10,093 nt of DNA from Chloroflexota bacterium (GCA_013153335.1 JAADEP010000171.1:1-10093); one strand, 5' to 3'; shown: positions 1 to 6,359, counted from the first letter of the stretch. A program made the numbers and translations. The notes: a model not told the origin generated them from the sequence alone.

Positions 1-62
1 AGGATAAAATTGCGCGCGGATTATTCGGCCCAACGAGCGAAGCGTACGGCGGTGAATTTTTA

Positions 63-84
63 GCGGGCGGGTTCCGCCGCCCGC
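63..84. repeat. Perfect 8-bp inverted repeat (hairpin)
   Basis: GCGGGCGG at 63-70 pairs perfectly with CCGCCCGC at 77-84 around a 6-nt loop. It starts at the last base of a TAG stop at 61-63, so it could be a stem at the end of an upstream gene. On the + strand the only T run lies before the stem, not after it. On the - strand the stem is followed by A residues. It therefore does not look like a standard intrinsic terminator in either direction. Confidence 0.5.
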
Positions 85-124
85 GGGGCAGGCCGCGGCA
101 GCGAAGGCTCCGCAATCCACCTTG

Positions 125-154
125 CCCCACCGCGCGCAGACGCGAACGGTGGGG
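125..154. repeat. Strong GC-rich hairpin
   Basis: CCCCACCG at 125-132 pairs with CGGTGGGG at 147-154. Inside it, CGCG at 133-136 pairs with CGCG at 141-144 over a CAGA loop, leaving a two-A bulge. The left arm can instead pair with GGGGCA at 85-90 (TGCCCC at 123-128), so two mutually exclusive folds are possible. There is no adjacent T tract, so it is not an ordinary terminator. Confidence 0.45.
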
Positions 155-537
155 GCCCAAGCGTTGACGCGTGGAGGTTCGCCCGTGACGCAGCGAGCGG
201 CCGCGAAACGAGGCAAGCGTCGTGGTGGGGCGGCTCACGCGCATGCGAGCGGAACGCGGCCAAACATGACAAAAGCAAGCAGCCCTTCCCGCCATCTCTT
301 GTCTTTCGTGGCTACACGCACAGATCGCAGCGATATAGCGCATCCCAACCAGGCCTATCCCCTCCAGCGTTCGCCTATACGCTCCAACGCACGCCCGGGA
401 AACGCGACGGGCAGGTTTCGTTCTCTGCAGTTGGGTCGCGCGCGGCCCCAGAGCCGAGCGACTCGCAGCCCCGGGGCTCAGCCTAGGCCAAGCATCGGCC
501 TTGGGCCTCGCCGTGCCACCTGGGTGAGCGCTGCGCG

Positions 538-562
538 AGACTCCGCGCGAGTCTGGTATAAC
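538..562 (+). promoter_or_regulatory. Probable promoter of the DUF72 gene with adjacent inverted repeat
   Basis: TATAAC at 557-562 preceded by TGG resembles an extended -10 element. It would start transcription near 569, about 33 nt before the ATG at 602. I find no good -35 hexamer at the normal distance. Immediately upstream is a perfect 6-bp inverted repeat, AGACTC (538-543) and GAGTCT (549-554), which fills the -10 to -35 interval and would be well placed for a repressor or activator. Confidence 0.45.
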
Positions 563-601
563 AACACACGAGACCCCGCCCGCAACGTAGGAGGGAAGGT
601 T

Positions 602-1366
602 ATGCCCACGCCCCCGTTCCCTGTCGGATGTTGCGGCTTTCCCAAGCGGCGCGCGGTGTATTACCAGCACCTGCCCGCGGTCGAGGTGCAGCAGACGTTT
701 TATCGACCACCCCGGCTCGAGACCGCCCAACGTTGGCGGCACGAAGCACCGCCGGACTTCGTCTTTACGCTGAAGGCCTGGCAGCTCATTACGCACCCAC
801 CCTCCAGCCCCACGTATCGCAAGGCCAACCTCCGCGTTGATGACCCGCAGGCATATGGGTTCTTTCGGCCCACGCGCCAGGTCTTCGAAGCCTGGGAGCG
901 AACCCGGGCCATCGCCCAAGCGCTGCGCGCGGAGGCCGTTCTCTTCCAAAGCCCGCCCTCATTCCGTCCAACCGACGAAAATATCGCGAATATGCAGCGC
1001 TTTTTCTCGCACATCGAGCGCGGGCCGTTCCTGCTCGCGTGGGAGCCCCGCGGCGAATGGACAAGGGAACAAGCCGTGGCCTTATGTCAGGCTCTGGATC
1101 TGGCCCTCGCGCTCGATCCCTTCGAGCAAGAACCTCCTGAAGGCGTGCCTCGATACTACCGCATGCACGGACAAGCCTTGGGTCGAGGCCGTTATCGCTA
1201 TCACTATCGGTATTCGGACGACGAGCTGGACCGCCTGGTGGCGTTAACCCAAGCCCGGCCACCCCGCTTCCTCTTTTTCAACAACAGTGCCATGTGGGAG
1301 GACGCGCGGCGTTTTCTCGCGCGATGGGCCGCGGCAACCGCCTCGACCAAGGCCGGGGCCGCGTAG
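602..1366 (+). CDS. DUF72 (YecE family) TIM-barrel protein
   Basis: A 254-residue protein of the DUF72/YecE family, which has a TIM-barrel fold and no firmly established biochemical activity. Family signatures are visible in order: the N-terminal GCCGFPK (9-15) where many members have GTSGW, VEVQQTFY (28-34), FTLKAWQLITH (55-65), LFQSPPSF (114-121), WEPRGEW (147-153), YYRMHG (185-190), and the C-terminal FFNNSAMWEDA (225-235). These conserved acidic, aromatic and His residues line the putative pocket in solved family members. The ATG at 602 is preferred because GGAGGG lies 5-10 nt upstream and the DUF72 homology begins just inside it; the open frame upstream has no family similarity. Full length for the family. 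It converges on the NfeD gene with a gap of only 24 nt. The family assignment is secure; the function is unknown. Confidence 0.9.
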   Translation: MPTPPFPVGCCGFPKRRAVYYQHLPAVEVQQTFYRPPRLETAQRWRHEAPPDFVFTLKAWQLITHPPSSPTYRKANLRVDDPQAYGFFRPTRQVFEAWERTRAIAQALRAEAVLFQSPPSFRPTDENIANMQRFFSHIERGPFLLAWEPRGEWTREQAVALCQALDLALALDPFEQEPPEGVPRYYRMHGQALGRGRYRYHYRYSDDELDRLVALTQARPPRFLFFNNSAMWEDARRFLARWAAATASTKAGAA

Positions 1367-1390
1367 CCATCCGATGCAGGCACCCCCGCA

Positions 1391-2788
1391 CTAACCGGTG
1401 CTTTCCGCCGGCTCGACGAGCAAATACATCCCCCGGACCGCGACCACCCGCACGGGCTGGCCCGCGCGGATCGGCGCCGCACCCGGGGCCAAACGCGCGC
1501 TCCAGAGCTCCCCGCGGACGTGGACGGTGCCCCCGCGGAAGCCCGGACGAATGTCGGTGCGCGCCCAACCGATGGCCTGGACCAAACCGCGCTGGGCTTC
1601 GGCGCCGGTGAGCACGGGCAAGCGCCGCGCTTTCAACGCAAAGCTCACCACCACCGCCGTGAGCCCGGCCATCCCCAAGGCCAAAGCCCCGGCCCACCAG
1701 GGCGAAAGCCGCTGGCCCGGCAAGGCCAGGGGCGTGTTGAACAGCAACAGCGCGCCGAACACAAAGACTCCCGCGCCAGCCAAGGCCATCAACCCATGGG
1801 CCGATTTTTTCGCCTCGAGCACAAAGAGCAGAAATGCCAAGCCGATGAAGAATAGCCCCAGCCAGTTCACCGGAAGCAAGCCCAGGCCATACACCCCAAA
1901 ACCCAAGAACAACGTGCCCAAGAAACCCGCGAACCATCCGCCCGGGCTGGAGAGCTCGATCAAGATGAGTTGGATGCCCACGCTGAGCAAGAGCAGCACG
2001 AGGTTGGGGTCGGTCAGCAGGCCGAGGACGCGCTCGATCCACAAAGGCCGCACGGTGATCGAGGGGGCGTTTTGCAAGGCCAAGGTCACTTCGCCGTGCT
2101 GGGTCACGAGGGTTTGCCCGTCGAGCGCGCGCAAGAGGTCGTCGGGCTGCTCGGCCAGGCCGTCGATGAGCCCGACCGCCAGGGCTTCTTCGGCCGTGAG
2201 GGCCTGGGCTTGGGTCACCATCGCTTCGGCCGCGCGTTGGGCTTCGGGGCCGCGGGCTTGGGTCAGGCTGCGCGCCATGGCCGCGAGCAAGTTGGTCGCC
2301 TTGCGCTTCATGGTCTCGCCCAGGTCTTGCCCCGAGAGGTCGACCGGCGACGCGGCCCCCAGCACGGTCTCGGGCGCCATATAGGCCCGATGCCCGGCCA
2401 AGACCAACAACGCACCCGCGCTCCCCGCGATGGCCCCGCGCGGGGCCACGTACATGACCACCGGAACCGAGCTCGCGCGCACGCGCTGAATCAAGGTCTC
2501 CGTGGGGTCCAAGCCGCCACCAGGCGTGTTCACGCGCACGACCACGAGCTGGGCGTTTTGGCGCCGCGCGTCGTTGAGCACGCGTGTGAGGTAGTCGCGT
2601 GTGGTCGTCGTGATCGGGCCTTCCACCTCGGCCCATATCACAGGACGGGGCGCTTCCTGGCCTGCCGAGGCTCCCTGGCATCCGGCCGCGGTCAAGAGCC
2701 CCAGCCCTAAGAGCCCGAAACCGAGGAGGAACGCGCCGCGGCGCGCGAGTCTAATCCCCAGACGCAGGAGAAGCAGCCTTTTGCTCAT
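1391..2788 (-). CDS. NfeD-family membrane-bound ClpP-class serine protease (full-length NfeD)
   Basis: About 465 residues from the ATG at 2788. An N-terminal signal or anchor segment (residues 5-36) ends in TAAGC, an imperfect lipobox with a candidate lipidated Cys37. A ClpP/SppA-like protease domain follows (about 48-215). AGSAG supplies the likely nucleophile Ser123, and Lys163 (in KRKATN) is the likely general base; their spacing is close to that of the archaeal 1510-N protease Ser-Lys dyad. Four or five transmembrane helices span 262-385. The soluble C-terminal NfeD OB-fold (about 393-460) includes the RGGTVHVRGELWSA strand segment. Known members cleave membrane-protein segments and often partner with stomatin/SPFH proteins; no SPFH gene lies in this window. 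The frame is open up to 2839, but 2788 gives a proper signal peptide. The start overlaps the end of the upstream gene by 38 nt, implying translational coupling. The ribosome binding site is weak, so the exact start is moderately certain. Confidence 0.9.
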   Translation of the reverse strand: MSKRLLLLRLGIRLARRGAFLLGFGLLGLGLLTAAGCQGASAGQEAPRPVIWAEVEGPITTTTRDYLTRVLNDARRQNAQLVVVRVNTPGGGLDPTETLIQRVRASSVPVVMYVAPRGAIAGSAGALLVLAGHRAYMAPETVLGAASPVDLSGQDLGETMKRKATNLLAAMARSLTQARGPEAQRAAEAMVTQAQALTAEEALAVGLIDGLAEQPDDLLRALDGQTLVTQHGEVTLALQNAPSITVRPLWIERVLGLLTDPNLVLLLLSVGIQLILIELSSPGGWFAGFLGTLFLGFGVYGLGLLPVNWLGLFFIGLAFLLFVLEAKKSAHGLMALAGAGVFVFGALLLFNTPLALPGQRLSPWWAGALALGMAGLTAVVVSFALKARRLPVLTGAEAQRGLVQAIGWARTDIRPGFRGGTVHVRGELWSARLAPGAAPIRAGQPVRVVAVRGMYLLVEPAESTG

Positions 2789-3695
2789 CGGGCTCGGGCG
2801 GGATGGCTTGGTCCAACTGGGCCAACCGACGTCGAACATCGCGCCATTGGATATCCGAAAGCCCTAGCTTGCGTTGCAGTTCTTCGGGCGGCATACCCCG
2901 GCGCCAATCGGTGAGCGCGGCCGTCCAACGGCACATCGCGAAGGAAAGGCGACGGTCAAGCCCCGCGCGCTTGCCCAGGTCCTCCAAGATGTATTCCAAA
3001 CGCCGCGGGGACCAGGGGAAGACCCGGTCCGTGGGCTGGTATTGGGCCAGATACTCATGGTAGGCCTCAACCCACTGGGGCGAAAGCTCGATGCGGCGCT
3101 CTTTGTAGCGGTAGCGGGGATCGGTGTAGCGGACGAACAAATACGCGTGTTCGGGGTCATCGGCCACAATATGGGGCAAATACAGGTTGAGGACCTCCCC
3201 TTTCTTCAGCCCGGTCTCGAGCAACAGGGCCAGCAAGGTATAAGGCCGAGCGTCGGGCTTGGGCCCACGACGCAACTCATCGGCCACGCGCAAGACCCGG
3301 TTGCGCTCTTCGGGCGTCAGCACCGCGGGCAAGGGCGCCGCGACGCTGCGTTGCACCAGGGCCGCGGCCGGGTCGTGGGGGATCACGCCGTGTTGGTGCA
3401 GCCACCGGAAAAAGGCCTTGAGAGTGGTAATGCGGCGGGACAACGACTTGGGGCTGCAAGGCACCCCACGGCCATGCTGCAGCCAATCCAAAAACCGATT
3501 GAGATCTTGCGTGGTGATTTGGCCCAGCGGTTTGTCAGGGGGCAAGAACGAGGCCAAAAGGCGCATGTCGCTCATGAACGCTTTGATGGTATAAGGCGAG
3601 CGCCCTGAGTCGCGCAGATACGAACGCCACGCTTCGATCGCGGGCTTTAAAGGCGTGTGTTCCGTAATCGGTCCGAACATCGTCGCTTCTGCCAT
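2751..3695 (-). CDS. Tyrosine recombinase/XerC-like fold protein, catalytically degenerate
   Basis: A 314-residue protein with the two-domain layout of Xer-type tyrosine recombinases. The N-terminal SAM-like core-binding domain covers about 15-110 (ITTQDLNRFLDWLQ, SLSRRITTLKAFFRWL). The C-terminal catalytic-type domain covers about 125-295. Aligned by eye to XerC/XerD, the key residues are mostly gone. Arg I of the GLRxxEL motif is Lys164 (TGLKKGEVLNL). The beta-hairpin Lys198 is kept. The HxxR box reads AMCR, so His becomes Ala253 while Arg256 stays. The LGH His is Leu279, and the nucleophilic Tyr position is Arg288. It should therefore bind DNA without cutting it. The ATG at 3695 is chosen because GGAGGGAG lies just upstream; an in-frame TTG at 3764 has a compositionally odd 23-residue extension. 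It sits between fakA (129 nt upstream) and NfeD (38-nt overlap). The fold is confident; the role is unknown. It is unlikely to be the dif-site resolvase. Confidence 0.85.
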   Translation of the reverse strand: MAEATMFGPITEHTPLKPAIEAWRSYLRDSGRSPYTIKAFMSDMRLLASFLPPDKPLGQITTQDLNRFLDWLQHGRGVPCSPKSLSRRITTLKAFFRWLHQHGVIPHDPAAALVQRSVAAPLPAVLTPEERNRVLRVADELRRGPKPDARPYTLLALLLETGLKKGEVLNLYLPHIVADDPEHAYLFVRYTDPRYRYKERRIELSPQWVEAYHEYLAQYQPTDRVFPWSPRRLEYILEDLGKRAGLDRRLSFAMCRWTAALTDWRRGMPPEELQRKLGLSDIQWRDVRRRLAQLDQAIPPEPDEQKAASPASGD

Positions 3696-3717
3696 AACTC
3701 CCTCCGTTTGTGTTCCA

Positions 3718-3775
3718 CCCCAGCGCCGCGTGCCGGCGGGTTCCTCCTCCCCCGTACCTCCCAACCGCGCTGGGG
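3718..3775 (-). repeat. 9-bp inverted repeat enclosing purine-rich loop, fakA to recombinase-like gap
   Basis: CCCCAGCGC at 3718-3726 is the exact reverse complement of GCGCTGGGG at 3767-3775. The 40-nt spacer read on the - strand contains several Shine-Dalgarno-like purine blocks (GGGAGG, GGGGGAGGAGG). The element lies in the transcribed gap between fakA and the recombinase-like gene and ends 22 nt before the latter's start codon. It has no U tract, so it is more likely an RNA processing, stability or translation-control structure than a terminator. Confidence 0.5.
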
Positions 3776-3824
3776 CAAAATCCCTGCCGCCATCGGGGGC
3801 TGAGCCGGATTCGCGCGGGGGCTT

Positions 3825-5525
3825 CTACTCAATAGATACGATGAAGAAGTAATGCGGTTGCCCCCCGTCATGTAATTCTACTTCAGCTTCGGGATAGCGT
3901 TCGCGAATTCGGTCCACAATGCTGTGGGCTTGCGCCTTATCCAAATCGGCTCCGCGGAACAAAGTGATGATTTCGGCCTCGTCCGCGCCCCCGCGCGCCA
4001 ACAGCTCCAGGGTAGCCGTCTCCAGATCATCCGCGGCCAACACCAGGCGCCCATCCAGCAGGCCGATGTATTGGCCCCGGCGCACCTCTACCCCGTCCAG
4101 CGAAACGTCGCGCGTGGCAATGGTGATCGCGCCGCTGGTAACGTCCTCCAGGGCCTCGGTCATGGCTTCAGCCACCGCGTCCAGGTCCCCGTTGGGGTCC
4201 CAGGCCAGCATGGCGGCCAAACCTTGCGGCACGGTGCGCGAAGGGACGACGCGCACGTCGCGCACGGTGAGCTCTTGCACCTGCTCCGCGGCCATGAGGA
4301 TGTTCTTGTTGTTGGGCAACAGGATGATCCGATCCGTGGGCAAGGGTTCGATGGCTTGCAGAAAGTCGTTTGTGCTGGGGTTGGACGTCTGGCCGCCCTC
4401 GACAATGGCGGCCGCGCCCAAGCTCGCGAAGATCTGGCCAATGCCCGGCCCAGGCGCGACCGCGACCACCGCGATTTGGCCGGGTTCAATGTTCGCGAAC
4501 TCGTACCGCGGTCGCTCCTCGCTCGGCCCCGGGGCCGATGGCTCTTCGTCCATCTGCGCGCGCAGGTTCTCCATGTGGACCTTGGTCACGGTCCCCAGGC
4601 CCATGATGTAGTCAATGGGCTCGTAACGCCGGTCGAGGGGCACGTGGATATGCATCCGATACATGCCGTCGCCTTCGCCCACTTGGATCGCGGTGCCCAT
4701 CTCGCGCAGGCGCTGGTAAAACGCGCGCAGGTCAAAATCTTCGTTGGGGATGAAGTCGACCACCACCTCAAAATCCTGGCCCGGCTCGATGAGCTCTTCG
4801 GCCTCGGATACGTTGAGCGCGGCCAGGGGCAAGACCTCGACCTCGCGTTGGTCGAGGGGCTTGCCGTCGACCAAGCGCAGCATGCCCTCGAGCAAGAAAT
4901 ACAGGCCTTTGCCGCCTGAATCGACCACGCCGGCCTGCTTGAGCACGGGCAACAACTCGGGTGTGCGCTCCACAGCCTCGTGCGCGGCCGCGACGACCCG
5001 CTCGAGCAAGGTGATGGGATCTTGCACGCCCTCGTCCCACGCGGCGCGCGCTTCGTCCGCGATAGCCCGGGCCACGGTGAGGATGGTGCCTTCCACCGGC
5101 TCGACCACCCCGCGGTACGCGGTCGCGCGCGCGCTTTCGAGGCCCTCGACCATGGCTTCGCCAGTGAGCACGGCCTGCTCGCTCACGGCCTTGGCGAACC
5201 CGCGCCAAAGCTGCGAGAGGATCACGCCGGAATTGCCTCGGGCGCCCATGAGCGCGCCGCGGGCGACCCGTCCGGCCATGGCGCCGAAGTGCCGCTCGCC
5301 TAACGACGCGATCTCGTCGTACGCGGCCTGCATGGTCAGGACCATGTTCGTCCCGGTGTCGCCATCGGGCACGGGGAAGACGTTCAGCCGGTTGACCACT
5401 TCCTGGTTGGTCCGCAGCCACGTCAGGCCGGCCTCGACCAACTTCTTCAACGCCTGGCCGTCAATGGGCTTGCGGCGCAAAGCCTCGCGGCGTTTGGGGT
5501 TGGGCTCCCAAGTCCATTCGGCCAT
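3825..5525 (-). CDS. fakA: FakA-like fatty acid kinase, ATP-binding subunit (DAK2/YloV family)
   Basis: A 566-residue protein matching the FakA/YloV architecture. An N-terminal DhaL-type ATP-binding kinase domain (about 20-220) carries NVFPVPDGDTGTNM at 48-61, whose Asp54 and Asp56 should bind Mg-ATP, then GARGNSGVILSQ (94-105) and VDSGGKGL (201-208). A middle domain (about 245-325) contains MHIHVPL (291-297). A C-terminal DegV-like domain (about 345-566) includes the LLPNNKNI segment (402-409). In Firmicutes FakA phosphorylates FakB-bound fatty acids, feeding acyl-phosphate to phospholipid synthesis; no FakB/DegV gene is visible here, so the partner must be elsewhere. The ATG at 5525 has AGGAGGAG upstream, and the asp23-like stop lies 4 nt before it, so the two are cotranscribed. 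One oddity: where S. aureus FakA has a zinc-binding Cys in the middle domain, this protein seems to have Val (FEVVVDF), although the His pair remains. The family call is firm; the substrate is inferred. Confidence 0.9.
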   Translation of the reverse strand: MAEWTWEPNPKRREALRRKPIDGQALKKLVEAGLTWLRTNQEVVNRLNVFPVPDGDTGTNMVLTMQAAYDEIASLGERHFGAMAGRVARGALMGARGNSGVILSQLWRGFAKAVSEQAVLTGEAMVEGLESARATAYRGVVEPVEGTILTVARAIADEARAAWDEGVQDPITLLERVVAAAHEAVERTPELLPVLKQAGVVDSGGKGLYFLLEGMLRLVDGKPLDQREVEVLPLAALNVSEAEELIEPGQDFEVVVDFIPNEDFDLRAFYQRLREMGTAIQVGEGDGMYRMHIHVPLDRRYEPIDYIMGLGTVTKVHMENLRAQMDEEPSAPGPSEERPRYEFANIEPGQIAVVAVAPGPGIGQIFASLGAAAIVEGGQTSNPSTNDFLQAIEPLPTDRIILLPNNKNILMAAEQVQELTVRDVRVVPSRTVPQGLAAMLAWDPNGDLDAVAEAMTEALEDVTSGAITIATRDVSLDGVEVRRGQYIGLLDGRLVLAADDLETATLELLARGGADEAEIITLFRGADLDKAQAHSIVDRIRERYPEAEVELHDGGQPHYFFIVSIE

Positions 5526-5529
5526 GAGC

Positions 5530-5898
5530 TCACTCCTCCTCGCCCGCGTCATCGTGGATGCGCAGGCCACGGATGTGGACATTGACCGCTTTCACCGGCA
5601 AGCCGAGGGCTTTTTCCACGTGATAGCGCACAGTGTTGGCCGCGCTGTCGGCCACGGCCCGGATGTTGGTGCCGTACTGGACGACCAAATACAGGTCAAT
5701 GGTGATCCCGTCCTCGTCCACTTGCACTTCCACGCCCTGGGTTGGGTCGCGGGTCAAGACGTGGGCGATGCCCTGCATCAAGTTCTTCGGGGCCAGCCCG
5801 ACCACGCCATACGACTTGAGCACCGCGCGGTGCGCGATGGCCGCGATGGCCCGGGTGGAAATATGGATGCGACCGTAAGGGGTATGTTCCTCACTCAT
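5530..5898 (-). CDS. Asp23/Gls24 family envelope stress response protein (YloU-like)
   Basis: A 122-residue protein of the Asp23/Gls24 (DUF322) family. Family features are the opening YGRIHISTRAIAAIAHRAVLKSYGVVGLAPKN (8-39), the strand-rich middle VEVQVDEDGITIDLYLVVQYGTNI (56-79), and the helix and strand AANTVRYHVEKALGLPVKAVNVHIRGLRI (87-115). In Firmicutes Asp23 relatives associate with the membrane and affect cell-wall stress; the small YloU type is regularly paired with YloV/FakA, as here. The start at 5898 is set by GGAGGTG 7 nt upstream; an upstream in-frame ATG at 5916 lacks a site. The gene heads the leftward unit asp23-fakA-recombinase-like-NfeD. A weak candidate -10 for it, TATCTT, lies at 5964-5959 on the - strand and nearly abuts the rpmB promoter, but no matching -35 is evident. 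The molecular role in this organism is not known. Confidence 0.9.
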   Translation of the reverse strand: MSEEHTPYGRIHISTRAIAAIAHRAVLKSYGVVGLAPKNLMQGIAHVLTRDPTQGVEVQVDEDGITIDLYLVVQYGTNIRAVADSAANTVRYHVEKALGLPVKAVNVHIRGLRIHDDAGEEE

Positions 5899-5975
5899 AC
5901 CGAGGCACCTCCGCAACCTCAGGGTGCGTAGCCCTAGCGAGCCGAACCCGCTTCCTTAAAGATAAAACCCCGTGC

Positions 5976-6004
5976 TTGAAAAGGGACGCGCTTTGTGGTA
6001 AGAT
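5976..6004 (+). promoter_or_regulatory. Strong sigma-70-type promoter of rpmB
   Basis: TTGAAA at 5976-5981 and TAAGAT at 5999-6004 are separated by exactly 17 nt, and a TG at 5996-5997 makes an extended -10. This is the best promoter in the window. Transcription should start around 6011, leaving an 82-nt leader before rpmB that contains a terminator-like hairpin. Confidence 0.75.
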
Positions 6005-6015
6005 TGTGCCCGCTT

Positions 6016-6041
6016 GGCTCCGGTAACGAGGAGCCTTTTTT
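6016..6041 (+). terminator. Terminator-like attenuator hairpin in the rpmB leader
   Basis: GGCTCC at 6016-6021 pairs with GGAGCC at 6030-6035 and is followed directly by six T residues (6036-6041), the standard form of an intrinsic terminator. An alternative inner pairing C6021-G6028/G6022-C6027 would cap it with a GTAA tetraloop. It lies between the strong promoter and rpmB and begins only about 5 nt after the predicted start site, so it cannot end an upstream gene. The GGTAA in its loop (6022-6026) is complementary to TTACC at 6072-6076 just before the ribosome binding site, which would allow a pseudoknot. It probably limits read-through into rpmB or yields a 30-nt RNA. Confidence 0.6.
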
Positions 6042-6092
6042 CGCGCGAAACACGGGAACGTGCCCCCGATTTTACCATGAGCGAGGTGCACC

Positions 6093-6326
6093 ATGGCCAA
6101 GTGTGAAATGTGCGGCAAGCACACGCAATTTGGGTTGAACCGGCCTTGGTCGAAGAAGTCGACCCCGCGCACCTTTCGCCCGAACTTGCAGCGGGTGACG
6201 GTGTGGGAAAACGGACGCCGGGTGCGCAAGGTGTTGTGCACCCGGTGCATCCGCACGCTGGTCAAGACCAAGGGCCGCAAGAGCAAGAAAGGCAAGGCCC
6301 GTATCGAGATCACCATCCAGTTGTAA
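6093..6326 (+). CDS. rpmB: 50S ribosomal protein L28 (bL28), zinc-ribbon form
   Basis: A 77-residue bL28, a component of the large ribosomal subunit near the E site. The N-terminal MAKCEMCGKH with the later CTRC gives Cys4, Cys7, Cys49 and Cys52, the two CxxC pairs of the zinc-binding (C+) type. TFRPNLQRVTV (27-37) and the basic C-terminal tail RTLVKTKGRKSKKGKA are typical. Length is normal for the family. GAGGTG at 6083-6088 is the ribosome binding site. An out-of-frame ATG at 6077 opens a 9-codon frame that overlaps the rpmB start and is probably meaningless. The gene has its own strong promoter with an attenuator-like hairpin, and a clear terminator follows it. Its divergent placement beside asp23-fakA echoes the rpmB-yloU-yloV cluster of Firmicutes. 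Confidence 0.97.
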   Translation: MAKCEMCGKHTQFGLNRPWSKKSTPRTFRPNLQRVTVWENGRRVRKVLCTRCIRTLVKTKGRKSKKGKARIEITIQL

Positions 6327-6359
6327 GGCCGGAGGTCCGATGAACGCGGTTCAAAGGCA

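Larger units (their letters stand above)
1..601. other. Long intergenic region, structured, no supported gene
   Basis: No convincing coding sequence is visible in this stretch. The + frame of the downstream DUF72 gene stays open back to about position 122, but its upstream translation is Arg/Ala/Ser/Pro-rich low complexity with no domain. A strong ribosome binding site places the true start at 602. Bases 1-63 are open in frame 1 up to a TAG at 61-63 and could be the last 20 codons of a gene entering from the left, but this is too short to judge. The region is full of inverted repeats: 63-84, 125-154, AGCCCC/GGGGCT near 471-482, and 538-554. I compared it by eye with RNase P RNA, SRP RNA, tmRNA and common riboswitch cores and saw no match. 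It may hold an unrecognised structured RNA or simply a long regulatory leader. Confidence 0.5.

Noticed and set aside
1..63. C-terminal tail of a + strand gene ending in TAG at 61-63
   Set aside because: Only 20 codons are visible, the third-position GC bias is weak, and another frame is open through the same stretch; it cannot be supported.
63..154. Intrinsic terminator or known riboswitch at the left end
   Set aside because: Stems are strong but no T run follows on either strand, and no known riboswitch core is recognisable by eye.
122..601. N-terminal extension of the DUF72 protein
   Set aside because: Low-complexity basic composition, no family similarity, and a strong ribosome binding site at the internal ATG 602.
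1388..1404. GCAC/GTGC hairpin followed by TTT as a terminator between DUF72 and NfeD
   Set aside because: Only 4-5 bp of stem including a wobble pair and three T residues; too weak to call.
1278..2681. Long open frame on the - strand in another frame of the NfeD gene (about 467 codons)
   Set aside because: Its translation is Arg/Gly/Pro/Ala-rich with no domain; it is a high-GC shadow of the NfeD reading frame, which carries clear motifs.
5310..5916. + strand open frame over the fakA/asp23 junction
   Set aside because: Composition and lack of motifs mark it as a shadow; the - strand genes carry family signatures and ribosome binding sites.
6077..6106. Nine-codon upstream frame (MSEVHHGQV) overlapping the rpmB start
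   Set aside because: No separate ribosome binding site; the GAGGTG inside it serves rpmB. Likely chance.
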